Assembly: GCA_947504705.1 (NCBI GenBank)
Contig: CANNIA010000012.1
Location: 33,471-97,470, forward strand
From: Paracoccaceae bacterium
GTDB lineage: Bacteria; Pseudomonadota; Alphaproteobacteria; Rhodobacterales; Rhodobacteraceae
Direction of reading: 5' to 3'
DNA: 64,000 bases
In this document: positions 16,866 through 25,475 of the stretch, piece by piece
How the letters are laid out: each line of letters begins with the position of its first letter
How positions within the stretch are numbered: position 1 is the first letter of the stretch
Made by a program: the position numbers and the translations under genes
Notes under the pieces: generated by a model
What the model saw: the letters and a program-made list of their open reading frames with translations, nothing else
Database searches by the model: none
What the model was told of the DNA's origin: nothing

Positions 16866-18197
16866 TCACTCGGCCGGATGGCTGTTGGGGCCGTAGTGGG
16901 CATTGAAGTCTTCCTCGATGGTCGCGGGCTGGGTCAGCGGCTTTTCGATCACACCCAGAAGCGGCAGGATGATCAGGAAGTAGGCGAACCAGTAGGCCGT
17001 GGCGATCAGCGAAATCGCCGGCATCCAGCCCATCAGAGCGTCGGGCGCCATGGACCCGGCCCACATCAGAACCACGAAGTCGATGCAAAGCAGCGCGAAC
17101 CACCACTTGAACATCGGACGATAACGGCCAGAGCGCACCGACGAGGTGTCAAGCCACGGTGTCAGGGCAAGCACGGCAATGGCGCCGAACATGGCCAGAA
17201 CACCGAAGAACTTGGCGTCGATGATCCCGAAGGAGAGCTTGTTGGCCGCGATCACGATCCAGACGTCGCTCGTGAAGGCGCGCAGGATGGCGTAGAACGG
17301 CAGCAAGTACCATTCCGGCACGATATGCGCAGGCGTCGCGAGGGCGTTCGCTTCGATGTAGTTGTCGGGGTGGCCAAGGTAGTTCGGCATGAAGCCGACG
17401 ACCGCGAAGAACACCGTCAGAATCAGGGCAAGCGCGAAGAGGTCCTTGATCACGTAATAGGGCCAGAACGGGATGGTGTCGCGTTCGGCCTCTTCCTTGC
17501 TGCCACGGCGAACCTCAACCCCGGTCGGGTTGTTGTTGCCGCTAGTGTGGAAGGCCCAGATGTGGACGGCAACCAGCGCCGCGATCACGAAGGGCAGCAG
17601 GTAGTGCAGGCTGAAGAAGCGGTTCAACGTGGCGTTGTCGACGGCCGGGCCGCCCAGAAGCCAGGTCTGGATCGGCTCACCGATGCCGGGGATCGCGCCG
17701 ATGATGCCGGTGATCACGGTGGCACCCCAGAACGACATCTGGCCCCAGGGCAGCACATAGCCCATGAAGGCAGTCACGATCATCAGGAAGTAGATGATCA
17801 TGCCAATGATCCAGGTGACCTCACGCGGGGCTTTGTAGCTGCCGTAGTAAAGGCCGCGGAAGATGTGCAGGTAGACGGCGAAGAAGAACAGCGAGGCACC
17901 GTTCGCATGCAGATAGCGCAGCATGTGGCCGCCGTTCACGTCGCGCATGATATGTTCAACGGATGCGAAGGCCATGTCGATATGCGGGGTGTAATGCATC
18001 GCAAGGACGATGCCGGTGACAATCTGCAGCACAAGGCAGAACGTAAGGACAATGCCCCAGATCCACATCCAGTTCAGGTTCTTGGGCGTGGGGATCATCA
18101 AGGTGTCATAGAGCAGCCCGACGATCGGCAGGCGCTTGTACAGCCAGCGCGCAGCGTTGGACTTGGGTTCGTAATGATCGTGCGGGATTCCGGCCAT
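16866..18197 (-). CDS. petB: Cytochrome b, bc1 complex
   Basis: 443 residues, full length and unsplit. The four haem histidines are at 97, 111, 198 and 212, the numbering known from Rhodobacter capsulatus. The Qo-site PEWY motif is present ([16 protein letters not shown]), as is [16 protein letters not shown]. About eight membrane helices. It oxidises quinol at Qo and reduces quinone at Qi. Middle gene of the petABC operon, with 11 bp to petA. Confidence 0.97.
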   Translation of the reverse strand: MAGIPHDHYEPKSNAARWLYKRLPIVGLLYDTLMIPTPKNLNWMWIWGIVLTFCLVLQIVTGIVLAMHYTPHIDMAFASVEHIMRDVNGGHMLRYLHANGASLFFFAVYLHIFRGLYYGSYKAPREVTWIIGMIIYFLMIVTAFMGYVLPWGQMSFWGATVITGIIGAIPGIGEPIQTWLLGGPAVDNATLNRFFSLHYLLPFVIAALVAVHIWAFHTSGNNNPTGVEVRRGSKEEAERDTIPFWPYYVIKDLFALALILTVFFAVVGFMPNYLGHPDNYIEANALATPAHIVPEWYLLPFYAILRAFTSDVWIVIAANKLSFGIIDAKFFGVLAMFGAIAVLALTPWLDTSSVRSGRYRPMFKWWFALLCIDFVVLMWAGSMAPDALMGWMPAISLIATAYWFAYFLIILPLLGVIEKPLTQPATIEEDFNAHYGPNSHPAE

Positions 18198-18208
18198 GAT
18201 GCTGATCC

Positions 18209-18778
18209 TTACCCAAGCTTGATGGTTTTATCGTCGGTGAAGACGGAGATCGGAACTTCCAGGTTCCGCGGTGCGGGCCCTTTGCGGATACGGCCAGCCG
18301 TGTCGTAGTGCGAGCCATGGCAGGGGCAGAACCAGCCACCGAAATCGCCCTGATTGCCCAGCGGCACACAACCAAGGTGGGTGCAAACCCCCATCGTCAC
18401 CAGCCACTCACCGGCTTCGTCGAGGGTGCGGTTGGCGTCCGACGCGTCGGCGTCCGGCTTGTTCTTGTTCTCGCCATTCACGTCGACCAGCTCTTCCAGC
18501 TTGGTGTCGCGCGCGGCCTTGATCTCTTCGGCCGTGCGGCGGCGGATGAAAACCGGCTTGCCGCGCCATTTGACCGTGAGCTGGGTCCCGACTTCCACCG
18601 TCGAGATATCGACCATGATCGAGGCCAGCGACCGGACATCAGCTGACGGGTTCATCTGGTTGACCAGCGGCCAGACGGCAGCGCCGGTAGCCACCACCCC
18701 GGCACCTGCCGTCGCGTAATACAGGAAATCCCGCCGGGAGCCTTCCCCGGAGCCTGCGTGATTGTCTGCGTGGGACAC
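18209..18778 (-). CDS. petA: Rieske iron-sulfur protein, bc1 complex
   Basis: 189 residues. Tat-type signal-anchor ([20 protein letters not shown], residues 13-32) and the two [2Fe-2S] boxes CTHLGC (132-137) and CPCHGSHYD (151-159), giving ligands C132, H134, C151 and H154 with the disulfide pair C137/C153. It shuttles electrons from the Qo site of cytochrome b to cytochrome c1. First gene of the operon; the promoter should be in 18779-19117. Confidence 0.97.
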   Translation of the reverse strand: MSHADNHAGSGEGSRRDFLYYATAGAGVVATGAAVWPLVNQMNPSADVRSLASIMVDISTVEVGTQLTVKWRGKPVFIRRRTAEEIKAARDTKLEELVDVNGENKNKPDADASDANRTLDEAGEWLVTMGVCTHLGCVPLGNQGDFGGWFCPCHGSHYDTAGRIRKGPAPRNLEVPISVFTDDKTIKLG

Positions 18779-19117
18779 GAGAACTTCTCCCCTTTCAGGC
18801 CAGCACCTGCCAACCCATGTGCCTTCAGGGGCATGGAAAACCCACCCCCGTTCGCCGCGTGTTTAGCCAAGCGATCACGCCTCGTCCAGCGGACAAAGGC
18901 GCACAGGGACGCAAATATTTGGAATGGGTGTGGGCGACACCGATTATCCGGGCCGGAAACCGTTACAAAGTCACCCGAACTGAAAGGGGCGGGAGCGAGA
19001 TCGCCACGAATCTGTAGCAAAAACCCGATAGCCGGAAGCGCGTGGCGCGACACTTATCGGCGACCCGGGCGCATGGCTCCGTTTCGACCGGTTGTGTACT
19101 GGCAAAGGATTTACGGC
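18779..19117. other. Intergenic region with divergent promoters petA / PAP2 gene
   Basis: 339 bp, less GC-rich than the coding DNA around it. It should hold the petABC promoter and the promoter of the PAP2-family gene. I see no coding signal, RNA gene or clear operator. Confidence 0.45.
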
Positions 19118-19744
19118 ATGCTTTTGGCACGGATGATCCGCATCTTTGGGCTGGCGCATTTGGTGCTTGGCGCTTTGGCTGCGACCCTGCTTTTGACCGA
19201 GCCATCTACGCGGCGCTACGGCGACAATCTGCAGATCATCCTTCCGGTGCTGGCCTGGGGCTGCGCTGCCACCAGCGGCAATGGTCGCGACTTTGCCTTG
19301 CGCTTTGCTTCGATGTTCACGGTTGCGCATGCTTCAAAATCCCTGCTTGGCGACATGGAGCTGAACCAACGTCCTTCGGGTGGAGGGCATGGCTTTCCTT
19401 CAGCCCATACCGGGGCAGCCGCGCTTGGGGCCAGCAGTCTGGTGCATGACTGCCTAAAGGGCAGCGCCGGGGCGCAGGCGGTGGTGGTCCTGGCGGCCGG
19501 TTTCGTGGGGGCATCGCGGATCGAGGTCGGGGCGCATGACATCTGGCAGGTCACGGCAGGAGCAATCCTTGGCTGGGCTGCGGACCGCGCCCTGCGCCGG
19601 GACAGCCGGGCTCGCCGTGGCGTTGTCGCATTACTTGGCTGGGCAGGGACACTGCTTTGGCGTGTCAGGTGCAGCGCGGCTCAGGTCGCCGTCCTGTTCG
19701 TCGCAGGCTTGGCCAAATTGCGCTCTGCCCGCATCGTTCCCTAA
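19118..19744 (+). CDS. PAP2-superfamily membrane phosphatase
   Basis: 208 residues from the ATG at 19118 (AAAGGA 9 nt upstream). It carries the PAP2 motifs: NQRPSGGGHGFPSAH (motifs 1-2, with the catalytic His in PSAH) and SRIEVGAHDIWQVTAG (motif 3, SR and H). Several hydrophobic segments indicate a membrane enzyme; in the family these dephosphorylate lipid phosphates such as undecaprenyl-PP or PGP. Which lipid is used cannot be told. Stand-alone gene; the next gene is convergent. Confidence 0.8.
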   Translation: MLLARMIRIFGLAHLVLGALAATLLLTEPSTRRYGDNLQIILPVLAWGCAATSGNGRDFALRFASMFTVAHASKSLLGDMELNQRPSGGGHGFPSAHTGAAALGASSLVHDCLKGSAGAQAVVVLAAGFVGASRIEVGAHDIWQVTAGAILGWAADRALRRDSRARRGVVALLGWAGTLLWRVRCSAAQVAVLFVAGLAKLRSARIVP

Positions 19745-19783
19745 CACTGGCAGCCTCGGGGTTTCCGGCGTTTCAGTTGGCTT

Positions 19784-20395
19784 TCATGCCGCGACGGGGT
19801 TCGTCGCACGCATAGCGGGGCGGTCCATGAAGCCCACGGCCCAAGCGGCCAACGCCGGGCGAACCTTGCGCCAGTCCCGCTCGGGGTGGCGGAAGTCCAG
19901 ATAACCCAGAGCGCAGGCCAAGGCTATCTGGCCCATGTCCAAGGGGCCGGACAGGTGACCCATCCGGCGATCTTCCACCGCCGTCAGCGCGCGGTCGATC
20001 TTGTGCCACTGCCCCTCGGCCCAGTCGTGGGACCGTGAGCCCTCAGGCCGGATGTGAAATTCATAGCGGATCAGCACGGCGGCCTCGGTCATGCCGTCGG
20101 CAGTGGCTTCCAGTGTCAGCGTGTCCCAAAGCCGGGGCGCGGCAGGGTAGAGGCCCGCTTTCAGGGTTTCGTCCAGATAGCGGGTGATGACCCGGCTGTC
20201 ATAGATGGCGGTGCCGTCATCGGTCTCCAAGGCCGGAATCTTGCCTAAGGGGTTGTGGTCAATCGGCATGGCATCGGGTTTGAGCGGGCTTACAGCCGCC
20301 GGGATCAGGGTGACCCGGTCCATGGCCCCAGCCTCGTGCAAAAGCACCATCACCTTGCGGACAAAGGGTGACGCTGCCGAGTGATAAAGCTTCAT
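19784..20395 (-). CDS. Glutathione S-transferase family protein
   Basis: 203 residues. Thioredoxin-fold N-terminal domain (MKLYHSAASPFVRKVMVLL; cis-Pro in GKIPALETDDG; glutathione gamma-Glu site region YDSRVITRYLDE) and an all-helical C-terminal domain. The Ser/Pro pair in SAASPFVRK is where the catalytic Ser or Cys is found in many bacterial GSTs. Substrate unknown. Its ATG overlaps the stop of the upstream gene by 4 bp (ATGA), so the two are translationally coupled. Confidence 0.85.
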   Translation of the reverse strand: MKLYHSAASPFVRKVMVLLHEAGAMDRVTLIPAAVSPLKPDAMPIDHNPLGKIPALETDDGTAIYDSRVITRYLDETLKAGLYPAAPRLWDTLTLEATADGMTEAAVLIRYEFHIRPEGSRSHDWAEGQWHKIDRALTAVEDRRMGHLSGPLDMGQIALACALGYLDFRHPERDWRKVRPALAAWAVGFMDRPAMRATNPVAA

Positions 20396-20709
20396 TCCTG
20401 CCCCCGCCGCAGCCGGAACCGGGCCATGAACCCGGCGTCGATTTCCAAAGTCTTGCCGCCAAAGCGGATCACCCGGCGCATCCGGGCGGTGGCGTTGGTC
20501 TGCTTATCCGCAAATCCGTCGGCGGCCCGGTCAGCGGGACGGTGCAGCGAGATGCCTTCGCCCAATTCGTCAAAGGCATCCTCGGCCCGCTGGTCGGTAC
20601 GGCCGGGAAAGCTGTTGCGTCTGACAAAGCGCACCAGTGCAAGGCCGGTGGTCGCGACCATGCCAAGGCGCAGGGCCACGGGCAAAAGCGGGGCAAGCGG
20701 TAATGGCAT
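20392..20709 (-). CDS. Conserved hypothetical protein coupled to GST
   Basis: 105 residues from the ATG at 20709. It has one N-terminal hydrophobic segment (LPLAPLLPVALRLGMVATTGLAL, given here as residues 3-25 in part), then a hydrophilic part with DQRAEDAFDELGEGISLHRPAD and a basic C-terminus. Overlaps the GST gene by 4 bp. I do not recognise a domain; it resembles a membrane-anchored small protein, and no function can be given. Confidence 0.65.
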   Translation of the reverse strand: MPLPLAPLLPVALRLGMVATTGLALVRFVRRNSFPGRTDQRAEDAFDELGEGISLHRPADRAADGFADKQTNATARMRRVIRFGGKTLEIDAGFMARFRLRRGQE

Positions 20710-20776
20710 GGGCGCCTCCATTGGTCGGGAGCCGAAGGATAGGACCGGGGTCAGGGCCTGTAAACGAAAACCGGGC

Positions 20777-21403
20777 CTAGTCGGACGGCAGCCCCCGGAT
20801 CAGCGCGGCAATCCGCCGAGACGCCTCATCCCCCTGCGACAGCGCTGCTGCTGACCGGGCCCGGATTTCCGGGGTCTTGTTCTGATTCAGCTTCCATGTC
20901 CCCTCGACCGAGGTGACGTGGAACCGGAAGGGTAGAATCATCCGCATCATCCGGGGCATCGCCCCTTCGGTCATCTTGGCGCTGGTCCAAGGGGTCTTGC
21001 CGATGAATCGCCCCTCATGCTCGGCCGACAGCGCATCGACATGGTCGCGCAGTGCATCGTCCGGCAGGGGTTCAAGGGTGCCGCGCAGGTGGACCGCGAC
21101 ATAGTTCCAGGTCGGGACCTGATCGGGAACCTCCGAATGCGGGCCGTAGTAATCGGGCGAGACATAGGCATCCGGGCCGGAGACAGCGATCAGCGCAGGC
21201 AAGGGCAACCCGGCACGGGCGATGGGGTTCGACCGGGCAAGGTGAAGCTCGGCAAAGCTGGCGTCATCGTTCAGCAGGAAAGGCACATGCGCGGCCAAGG
21301 GGCCTTCCGGGCCGTTGACCGACAGGATGCCAAAGCCACGGGCACGGGCGAAGGCAAGGTTGCGGCCACGGGGGTCCTGACGGAAGGCGGGGTTCGGGTG
21401 CAT
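20777..21403 (-). CDS. FMN-binding, PaiB-type protein
   Basis: 208 residues from MHPNPAFRQDPRG (ATG at 21403). The split-barrel flavin-binding fold is indicated by FGILSVNGPEGPLAAHVPFLL, SPDYYGPHSEVPDQVPTWNYV, then HVTSVEGTWKLNQNKTPEIR, which is the PaiB/FMN-binding negative regulator signature. Bacillus PaiB is described as a negative transcriptional regulator, but many relatives are simply flavoproteins. No DNA-binding domain is visible. A stretch with two palindromes lies upstream (21441-21484). Confidence 0.85.
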   Translation of the reverse strand: MHPNPAFRQDPRGRNLAFARARGFGILSVNGPEGPLAAHVPFLLNDDASFAELHLARSNPIARAGLPLPALIAVSGPDAYVSPDYYGPHSEVPDQVPTWNYVAVHLRGTLEPLPDDALRDHVDALSAEHEGRFIGKTPWTSAKMTEGAMPRMMRMILPFRFHVTSVEGTWKLNQNKTPEIRARSAAALSQGDEASRRIAALIRGLPSD

Positions 21404-21440
21404 GGGTGATTCTGCCTGCTGCGGGTTGGGAGGGCGAGAA

Positions 21441-21484
21441 CAAAACCCTTCGAAGGGTTTTGCAAATCCTTTCGAAAAGATTTG
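21441..21484. repeat. Tandem pair of 22-bp palindromes
   Basis: 21441-21462 is a perfect 22-bp palindrome centred on ACCCTTCGAAGGGT. 21463-21484 is a near-perfect one centred on CCTTTCGAAAAG, with CAAAT/ATTTG ends. They abut with no spacer. The same architecture (two 20-bp palindromes, the second TTCGAA-centred) occurs at 6547-6589. They lie between the PaiB-like gene and rpmJ. Confidence 0.7.
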
Positions 21485-21505
21485 GTCGGTCGCAAAGGTC
21501 ACGAT

Positions 21506-21543
21506 CAAACGAAAAAGGCCGCCCGGGTTTCCCCTGGGCGGCC
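21506..21543 (-). terminator. Rho-independent terminator after rpmJ
   Basis: On the minus strand: stem GGCCGCCC / GGGCGGCC (21536-21543 and 21517-21524), 11-nt loop, then TTTTTCGTTT. Located 26 bp after the rpmJ stop. Confidence 0.85.
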
Positions 21544-21568
21544 CTTTGTCCGGTAAGCCGGAAGTGCC

Positions 21569-21694
21569 TCAGCCCTGACGGGCCTTGTAGCGCTTCTGCG
21601 TCTTGTTGATCACATAGACGCGGCCTTTACGGCGCACGACTTGGCAATCGCGGTGACGCGTCTTCAGCGAGCGGAGCGAGTTGGCGACTTTCAT
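21569..21694 (-). CDS. rpmJ: 50S ribosomal protein L36
   Basis: 41 residues, [20 protein letters not shown] to the KRYKARQG end. Very basic and typical of alphaproteobacterial L36. It has a single Cys, so it is the zinc-free (C-minus) type. Strong Shine-Dalgarno GAAGGAAGG. Monocistronic, with its own terminator, as usual in this order. It lies 69 bp downstream of tRNA-Val on the same strand. Confidence 0.95.
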   Translation of the reverse strand: MKVANSLRSLKTRHRDCQVVRRKGRVYVINKTQKRYKARQG

Positions 21695-21763
21695 GTCGAC
21701 CTTCCTTCTACGCGGCGCAAGTCGCGCCAGATGAAACCCATGCCTCCCGAAGGAAGCGGCGAA

Positions 21764-21838
21764 TGGTGGGCGGTACTGGGATCGAACCAGTGGCCACTAC
21801 GATGTCAACGTAGTGCTCTACCGCTGAGCTAACCGCCC
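21764..21838 (-). tRNA. tRNA-Val (anticodon GAC)
   Basis: 75 nt including an encoded CCA. Acceptor stem GGGCGGT / ACCGCCC, D arm GCTCAGCGGTAGAGC, anticodon stem CTACG / CGTAG around TTGACAT (anticodon GAC at 21804-21806), T arm CTGGTTCGATCCCAG. All arms pair. Transcribed toward rpmJ. Confidence 0.95.
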
Positions 21839-22002
21839 ACTTGTCCTGCACGATCCCGCTTGGCCCTTTCCGGTGAAACGAAAAGGACGCGGGCGATACC
21901 GCGTCGGTCAGGGCGGGTCTATAATGAACAGTGGCAGGGGCTGCAAGGGGTATGGCAACCGGAATTTCAGCGCTATACCAATTGCTGCAGGGGGTATCAC
22001 TT

Positions 22003-22872
22003 TTGTTGAAGCTTGAGACCGAAGCCTTTGTCCTGACCCGGCCCGCAAGCCGGTCTGGCCCGGTCATCTTTGCCTCGCCCCATTCCGGGCGCGACTATTC
22101 GGCCAGTTTTCTGGCCCAGATTCTGCCAGATCAGCTGCTGATTCGATCCTCGGAAGATGCCTTTGTCGATCAGCTTTTCGACATGGCGCCCGGTCTTGGC
22201 GCGCCGCTTCTGGCGGCAAAGGTGCCGCGCGCCTTTGTCGATCTGAACCGCGCGGCGGATGAGCTTGACCCAAGTGTCATCGAAGGCATCACCCGCGCGC
22301 CGCACAACCCGCGTGTGGCCTCGGGTCTGGGGGTGATTCCCCGTGTCGTGGCGGGGAGTCGGGCAATCTATCGCGGCAAGCTGCCGCTGGCCGAGGTCGA
22401 GGCGCGGATCAAGCGCTTCTGGCATCCCTATCACCAAGCCCTCTCCGGGCTGATCGAGGAAACGCTTGCAGCGTTCGGTCAGGTCGTGCTGATCGATTGC
22501 CACTCCATGCCGCACGAGGCCATCGAGGCGCATTCCCGCCTTGGCCAGCCCCGGCCCGAGGTTGTGCTGGGCGACCGCTTTGGCGCGGCGGCAGGGCGCG
22601 ATGTGGTGGAGCGGATCGAAGCCGCCTTTGCCGGAGCCGGTCTGCGGGTAGCGCGCAACACGCCTTTCGCCGGGGCACATGTGACGCAGGCCTATGGCCG
22701 CCCCTCACGCGGGGTGAATGTCGTGCAAGTGGAAATCGACCGGGCGCTTTACATGGATGAGGCGCGGGTTGAACCCCATGCCGGTTTCGCAGAGTTCCGG
22801 GCGCAAATCGCCGGGGTTGTGGCAGAGCTGATTGCCGGTGCACGCGAGCAGCAGCAGCTGGCGGCCGAATAG
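22003..22872 (+). CDS. N-formylglutamate amidohydrolase family protein
   Basis: About 289 residues. FGase-family motifs: VIFASPHSGRDYS, SSEDAFVDQLFD, PRAFVDLNRAADELDP, VLIDCHSMP (metal-site His) and FAGAHVTQAYGRPSRGVNVVQVEIDR. The founding enzymes (HutG type) hydrolyse N-formylglutamate at the end of histidine degradation; no hut genes are nearby, so the substrate is open. I prefer a TTG start at 22003 (GCAGGGGG upstream) because residues before it do not look like protein; an ATG at 21952 is the alternative. Confidence 0.85.
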   Translation: MLKLETEAFVLTRPASRSGPVIFASPHSGRDYSASFLAQILPDQLLIRSSEDAFVDQLFDMAPGLGAPLLAAKVPRAFVDLNRAADELDPSVIEGITRAPHNPRVASGLGVIPRVVAGSRAIYRGKLPLAEVEARIKRFWHPYHQALSGLIEETLAAFGQVVLIDCHSMPHEAIEAHSRLGQPRPEVVLGDRFGAAAGRDVVERIEAAFAGAGLRVARNTPFAGAHVTQAYGRPSRGVNVVQVEIDRALYMDEARVEPHAGFAEFRAQIAGVVAELIAGAREQQQLAAE

Positions 22873-22938
22873 CAAATCGATTGACAGGTTTGGCCAAAGT
22901 GTCAGGTTCGAGCCGGAACACTGCTTTTGGAGATGACC

Positions 22939-23793
22939 ATGCGCCAGACCATCGCTGCCCTTGCCTTCGCCGTTACCGGACTTGCCGGCTTGACCGCTGC
23001 CGCGCAGGCGGAAGATCGCTGGATGACGATCCCCAAGCCCCCTGCGATGCCCGAAGCTGCCTCGACTGGCATGGCCCCGGTCAACGGGATCCAGATGTAT
23101 TACGCCACCTATGGCGCGGGTGACCCGGTCCTCTTGATTCACGGCGGGCTTGGCAACGCCGATATCTGGGCCAATCAGGTGATAGACCTGATGCAGGATC
23201 ACCTTGTCATCGTCGCTGACAGCCGGGGCCATGGCCGGTCCACCCGGACCGAGGACCCCTATGGCTATGGGTTGATGGCGGCGGATTATCTTGCGCTTCT
23301 CGACTATCTGAAGGTCGACAAGGTCGATCTGGTCGGATGGTCGGATGGCGGGATCATCGGGCTGGAAATCGCAATGAACCACCCCGAGCGGCTGGATCAC
23401 CTTTTCGCCCATGCCGCCAACATCACGACGGATGGGGTTGACCCGACGGTGGCCGACGACCCGGTCTTCATGGGCACCTATGTCAGCTGGATGGCCGAGG
23501 ATTATGCCCGCCTGTCCCCGACACCGGACCAGTTCGACGCCTTTGTCACGCAGATTTCCGGCATGTGGGCCAGCGAGCCAAACTGGGCGGATGGGCAGGT
23601 CGCGGCGATCTTGGTGCCGACGGCCGTGGTGGTGGGCGACCATGACGAGGCGATCCTGCCCGCGCATACCGACAAGATCGCTGCGCTGATTCCGGGTGCA
23701 ACGCGTGTCATCCTGCCCAAAGCGAGCCATTTCGCGATGCTGCAGGCACCCGAGGAGTATACGGCGGCGATCCGGGCGCTGATTGACGGGTGA
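22939..23793 (+). CDS. Exported alpha/beta hydrolase
   Basis: 284 residues. Signal peptide MRQTIAALAFAVTGLAGLTA ending AAQAE, then an alpha/beta hydrolase fold. Oxyanion HGG in VLLIHGGLGNADIW, nucleophile Ser in VGWSDGG, acid Asp in VVGDHDEA, His in KASHFAML. Ester or lactone hydrolase; substrate unknown. ATG at 22939 chosen because GGAG is then 6 nt upstream. A TTGACA with an imperfect inverted repeat (TGACA...TGTCA around TTTGGCCAAA, 22882-22904) precedes it and may be its promoter/operator. Confidence 0.85.
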   Translation: MRQTIAALAFAVTGLAGLTAAAQAEDRWMTIPKPPAMPEAASTGMAPVNGIQMYYATYGAGDPVLLIHGGLGNADIWANQVIDLMQDHLVIVADSRGHGRSTRTEDPYGYGLMAADYLALLDYLKVDKVDLVGWSDGGIIGLEIAMNHPERLDHLFAHAANITTDGVDPTVADDPVFMGTYVSWMAEDYARLSPTPDQFDAFVTQISGMWASEPNWADGQVAAILVPTAVVVGDHDEAILPAHTDKIAALIPGATRVILPKASHFAMLQAPEEYTAAIRALIDG

Positions 23794-23831
23794 GGGGTGT
23801 AACCCTGTGGGCAGAAAGCTCGGTCGTTTGA

Positions 23832-23860
23832 AATCAAGGACTTGGCTGCGGGCATTTACC
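23832..23860 (+). repeat. Dispersed intergenic element, copy C (second block only)
   Basis: AATCAAGGACTTGGCTGCGG followed by GCATTTACC resembles the second block of copy B (AATCAAGGGCTTGGCTGTGG). The TTTGTCCACGCAGGAC block is not found upstream. It lies in the 280-bp gap between convergent genes. Confidence 0.45.
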
Positions 23861-24073
23861 GGGCGTTCACCACGCACGGGTTGCGACGGGAGCGAAATTG
23901 AGCGGCTTGCGCCGCGCGTCTTTGGTCTTGTCGTCGGGACTTCGCCCTCCTCCTCGGGGGGAGAGAAAGTTCTTGTAGCGGTGGGGGTGGTGAGGGAGCG
24001 CAACCTAGGATGACGGACACCGCGCGCGCCTGATCAGTGTGGAGCGATGCAGAACGTGAGCGAGGAGCGGGCC

Positions 24074-25339
24074 CTAGCGCAGGGCGCGGCCTTTGATGAT
24101 CGCGTCCTTGCCGAACTTGGCGCGGATGGCGTCGGTGGCCCGTTCCGCTGCCGCACGGCGGCGGGCTTCGGGGTCGAGGAGGTCTTGGGAAAGGTCCGCC
24201 TGATCCTCGGGCGCAAGGTCCGAGATGCCGACGCCGATCAGGCGGAACGGGCCGGCGGTGCCTGCGTGGTCAAAGAGGTCGCGTGCGGCGCGGTAGATGC
24301 GGTCGGTCATTTGCGTCGGGTCGGTCAGGGCATGTCGGCGGCTGACCAGTTGGAAGTCGCCCTTCTTCAGCTTCAAGGTCACCGTGCGCCCGGCCAGCCC
24401 CTTGGCCTTGGCCCGATCCGCCACCTGTTCGGAAAGCCGCCAGAGATGGCCGTCCAGAAGATCGGGATCGGAGGTATCCTCAAAAAACGTTGTCTCTTTG
24501 GAAATTGACTTCAGTTTTTCATCCCGGTTCACCCGGCGGGTATCCAAGCCCCGCGCCAGATGCCAAAGCCGGTCGCCCATCGAGCCGAACCGCGCACCCA
24601 AGTCGGCGCGGTCCCAGCGCAACAGATCGGCGATCGTGCGGATGCCCGCCTTTTCAAGCGCGGTCTGGGTGGCCACCCCCACGCCCCAGATGATGCGGAC
24701 GGGTTTCGGTTTCAGGAACGCCTCCGTCTCCCCTCTCCCGATCACCGAAAACCCGCGCGGTTTATCAAGGTCCGATGCGATCTTGGCGAGGAACTTGTTG
24801 TGGGAAAGGCCCATGGAGCCGCTCAAGCCAAGCTCCTCCTCCATCCGCTTGGCCAACCGGGCCAGCAAGACCGCAGGCGGCGCGCCATGCAGCCGTTCGG
24901 TGCCGGTCAGGTCAAGGAAGGCCTCATCCAAGGAGAGGGGTTCGATGGCGGGGGTCAGCCCCTCCATCATCGCCCGGATGGCGCGGGACACTTCGACATA
25001 GACAGACATGCGGGGCTTCACCACCACCGCGTCGGGGCACAGCTTCAAGGCCTGGAACATCGGCATGGCCGACCGCACGCCCTTGATCCGCGCGATGTAG
25101 CAGCAGGTCGAGACCACGCCGCGATGTCCGCCGCCCACGATCAGCGGCTGGTCCCGCAAGTCAGGATTGTCCCGCTTTTCCACCGAGGCATAAAAGGCGT
25201 CGCAGTCCATATGCGCGATGGAAAGCTGCGCCAATTCGGGGTGGGTCAGCACGCGCGGCGACCGGCAAACCGGGCAGCGCGCCGGGGAGGAATGATCCTC
25301 GGCATCGAAGGTCAGGCAATCGCGGCACAAGCGGGGCAT
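24074..25339 (-). CDS. dinB: DNA polymerase IV (Y-family) with N-terminal zinc-finger-like extension
   Basis: 421 residues. Y-family catalytic motifs MDCDAFYASVEKR (first Asp) and SLDEAFLDLTG (Asp-Glu), then helix-hairpin-helix (VGVATQTALEKAGIRTIADLL) and little-finger domain (ISKETTFFEDTSDP). It performs translesion synthesis. Before the polymerase, residues 1-26 hold C5-x2-C8...C22-x2-C25, a short four-Cys motif that could bind zinc; E. coli DinB lacks it, but I recall it in Rhodobacterales DinB. Start MPRLCRDC is the only sensible one. No LexA box seen. Confidence 0.93.
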   Translation of the reverse strand: MPRLCRDCLTFDAEDHSSPARCPVCRSPRVLTHPELAQLSIAHMDCDAFYASVEKRDNPDLRDQPLIVGGGHRGVVSTCCYIARIKGVRSAMPMFQALKLCPDAVVVKPRMSVYVEVSRAIRAMMEGLTPAIEPLSLDEAFLDLTGTERLHGAPPAVLLARLAKRMEEELGLSGSMGLSHNKFLAKIASDLDKPRGFSVIGRGETEAFLKPKPVRIIWGVGVATQTALEKAGIRTIADLLRWDRADLGARFGSMGDRLWHLARGLDTRRVNRDEKLKSISKETTFFEDTSDPDLLDGHLWRLSEQVADRAKAKGLAGRTVTLKLKKGDFQLVSRRHALTDPTQMTDRIYRAARDLFDHAGTAGPFRLIGVGISDLAPEDQADLSQDLLDPEARRRAAAERATDAIRAKFGKDAIIKGRALR

Positions 25340-25475
25340 GCCACATGCTAGTCGGCTTCCGGCACAAGGCCAAGAAATCCCGTATCCCGCGCAACCTGCG
25401 GTTTCATGTCACACTGGCAATCCGGTCCTGCCGGGCAGAAGCTTCCTTTCAGCGATCTCGTGTTAGGGGGCACCG

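Noticed and set aside
16830..18308. Long open frame on the + strand opposite petB
   Set aside because: His/Asp/Gln-rich shadow of cytochrome b; petB on the minus strand is unmistakable.
21441..21484. Palindromes as the rpmJ terminator
   Set aside because: A proper terminator with a T-tract lies closer to rpmJ (21506-21543); the palindromes are therefore listed as repeats.
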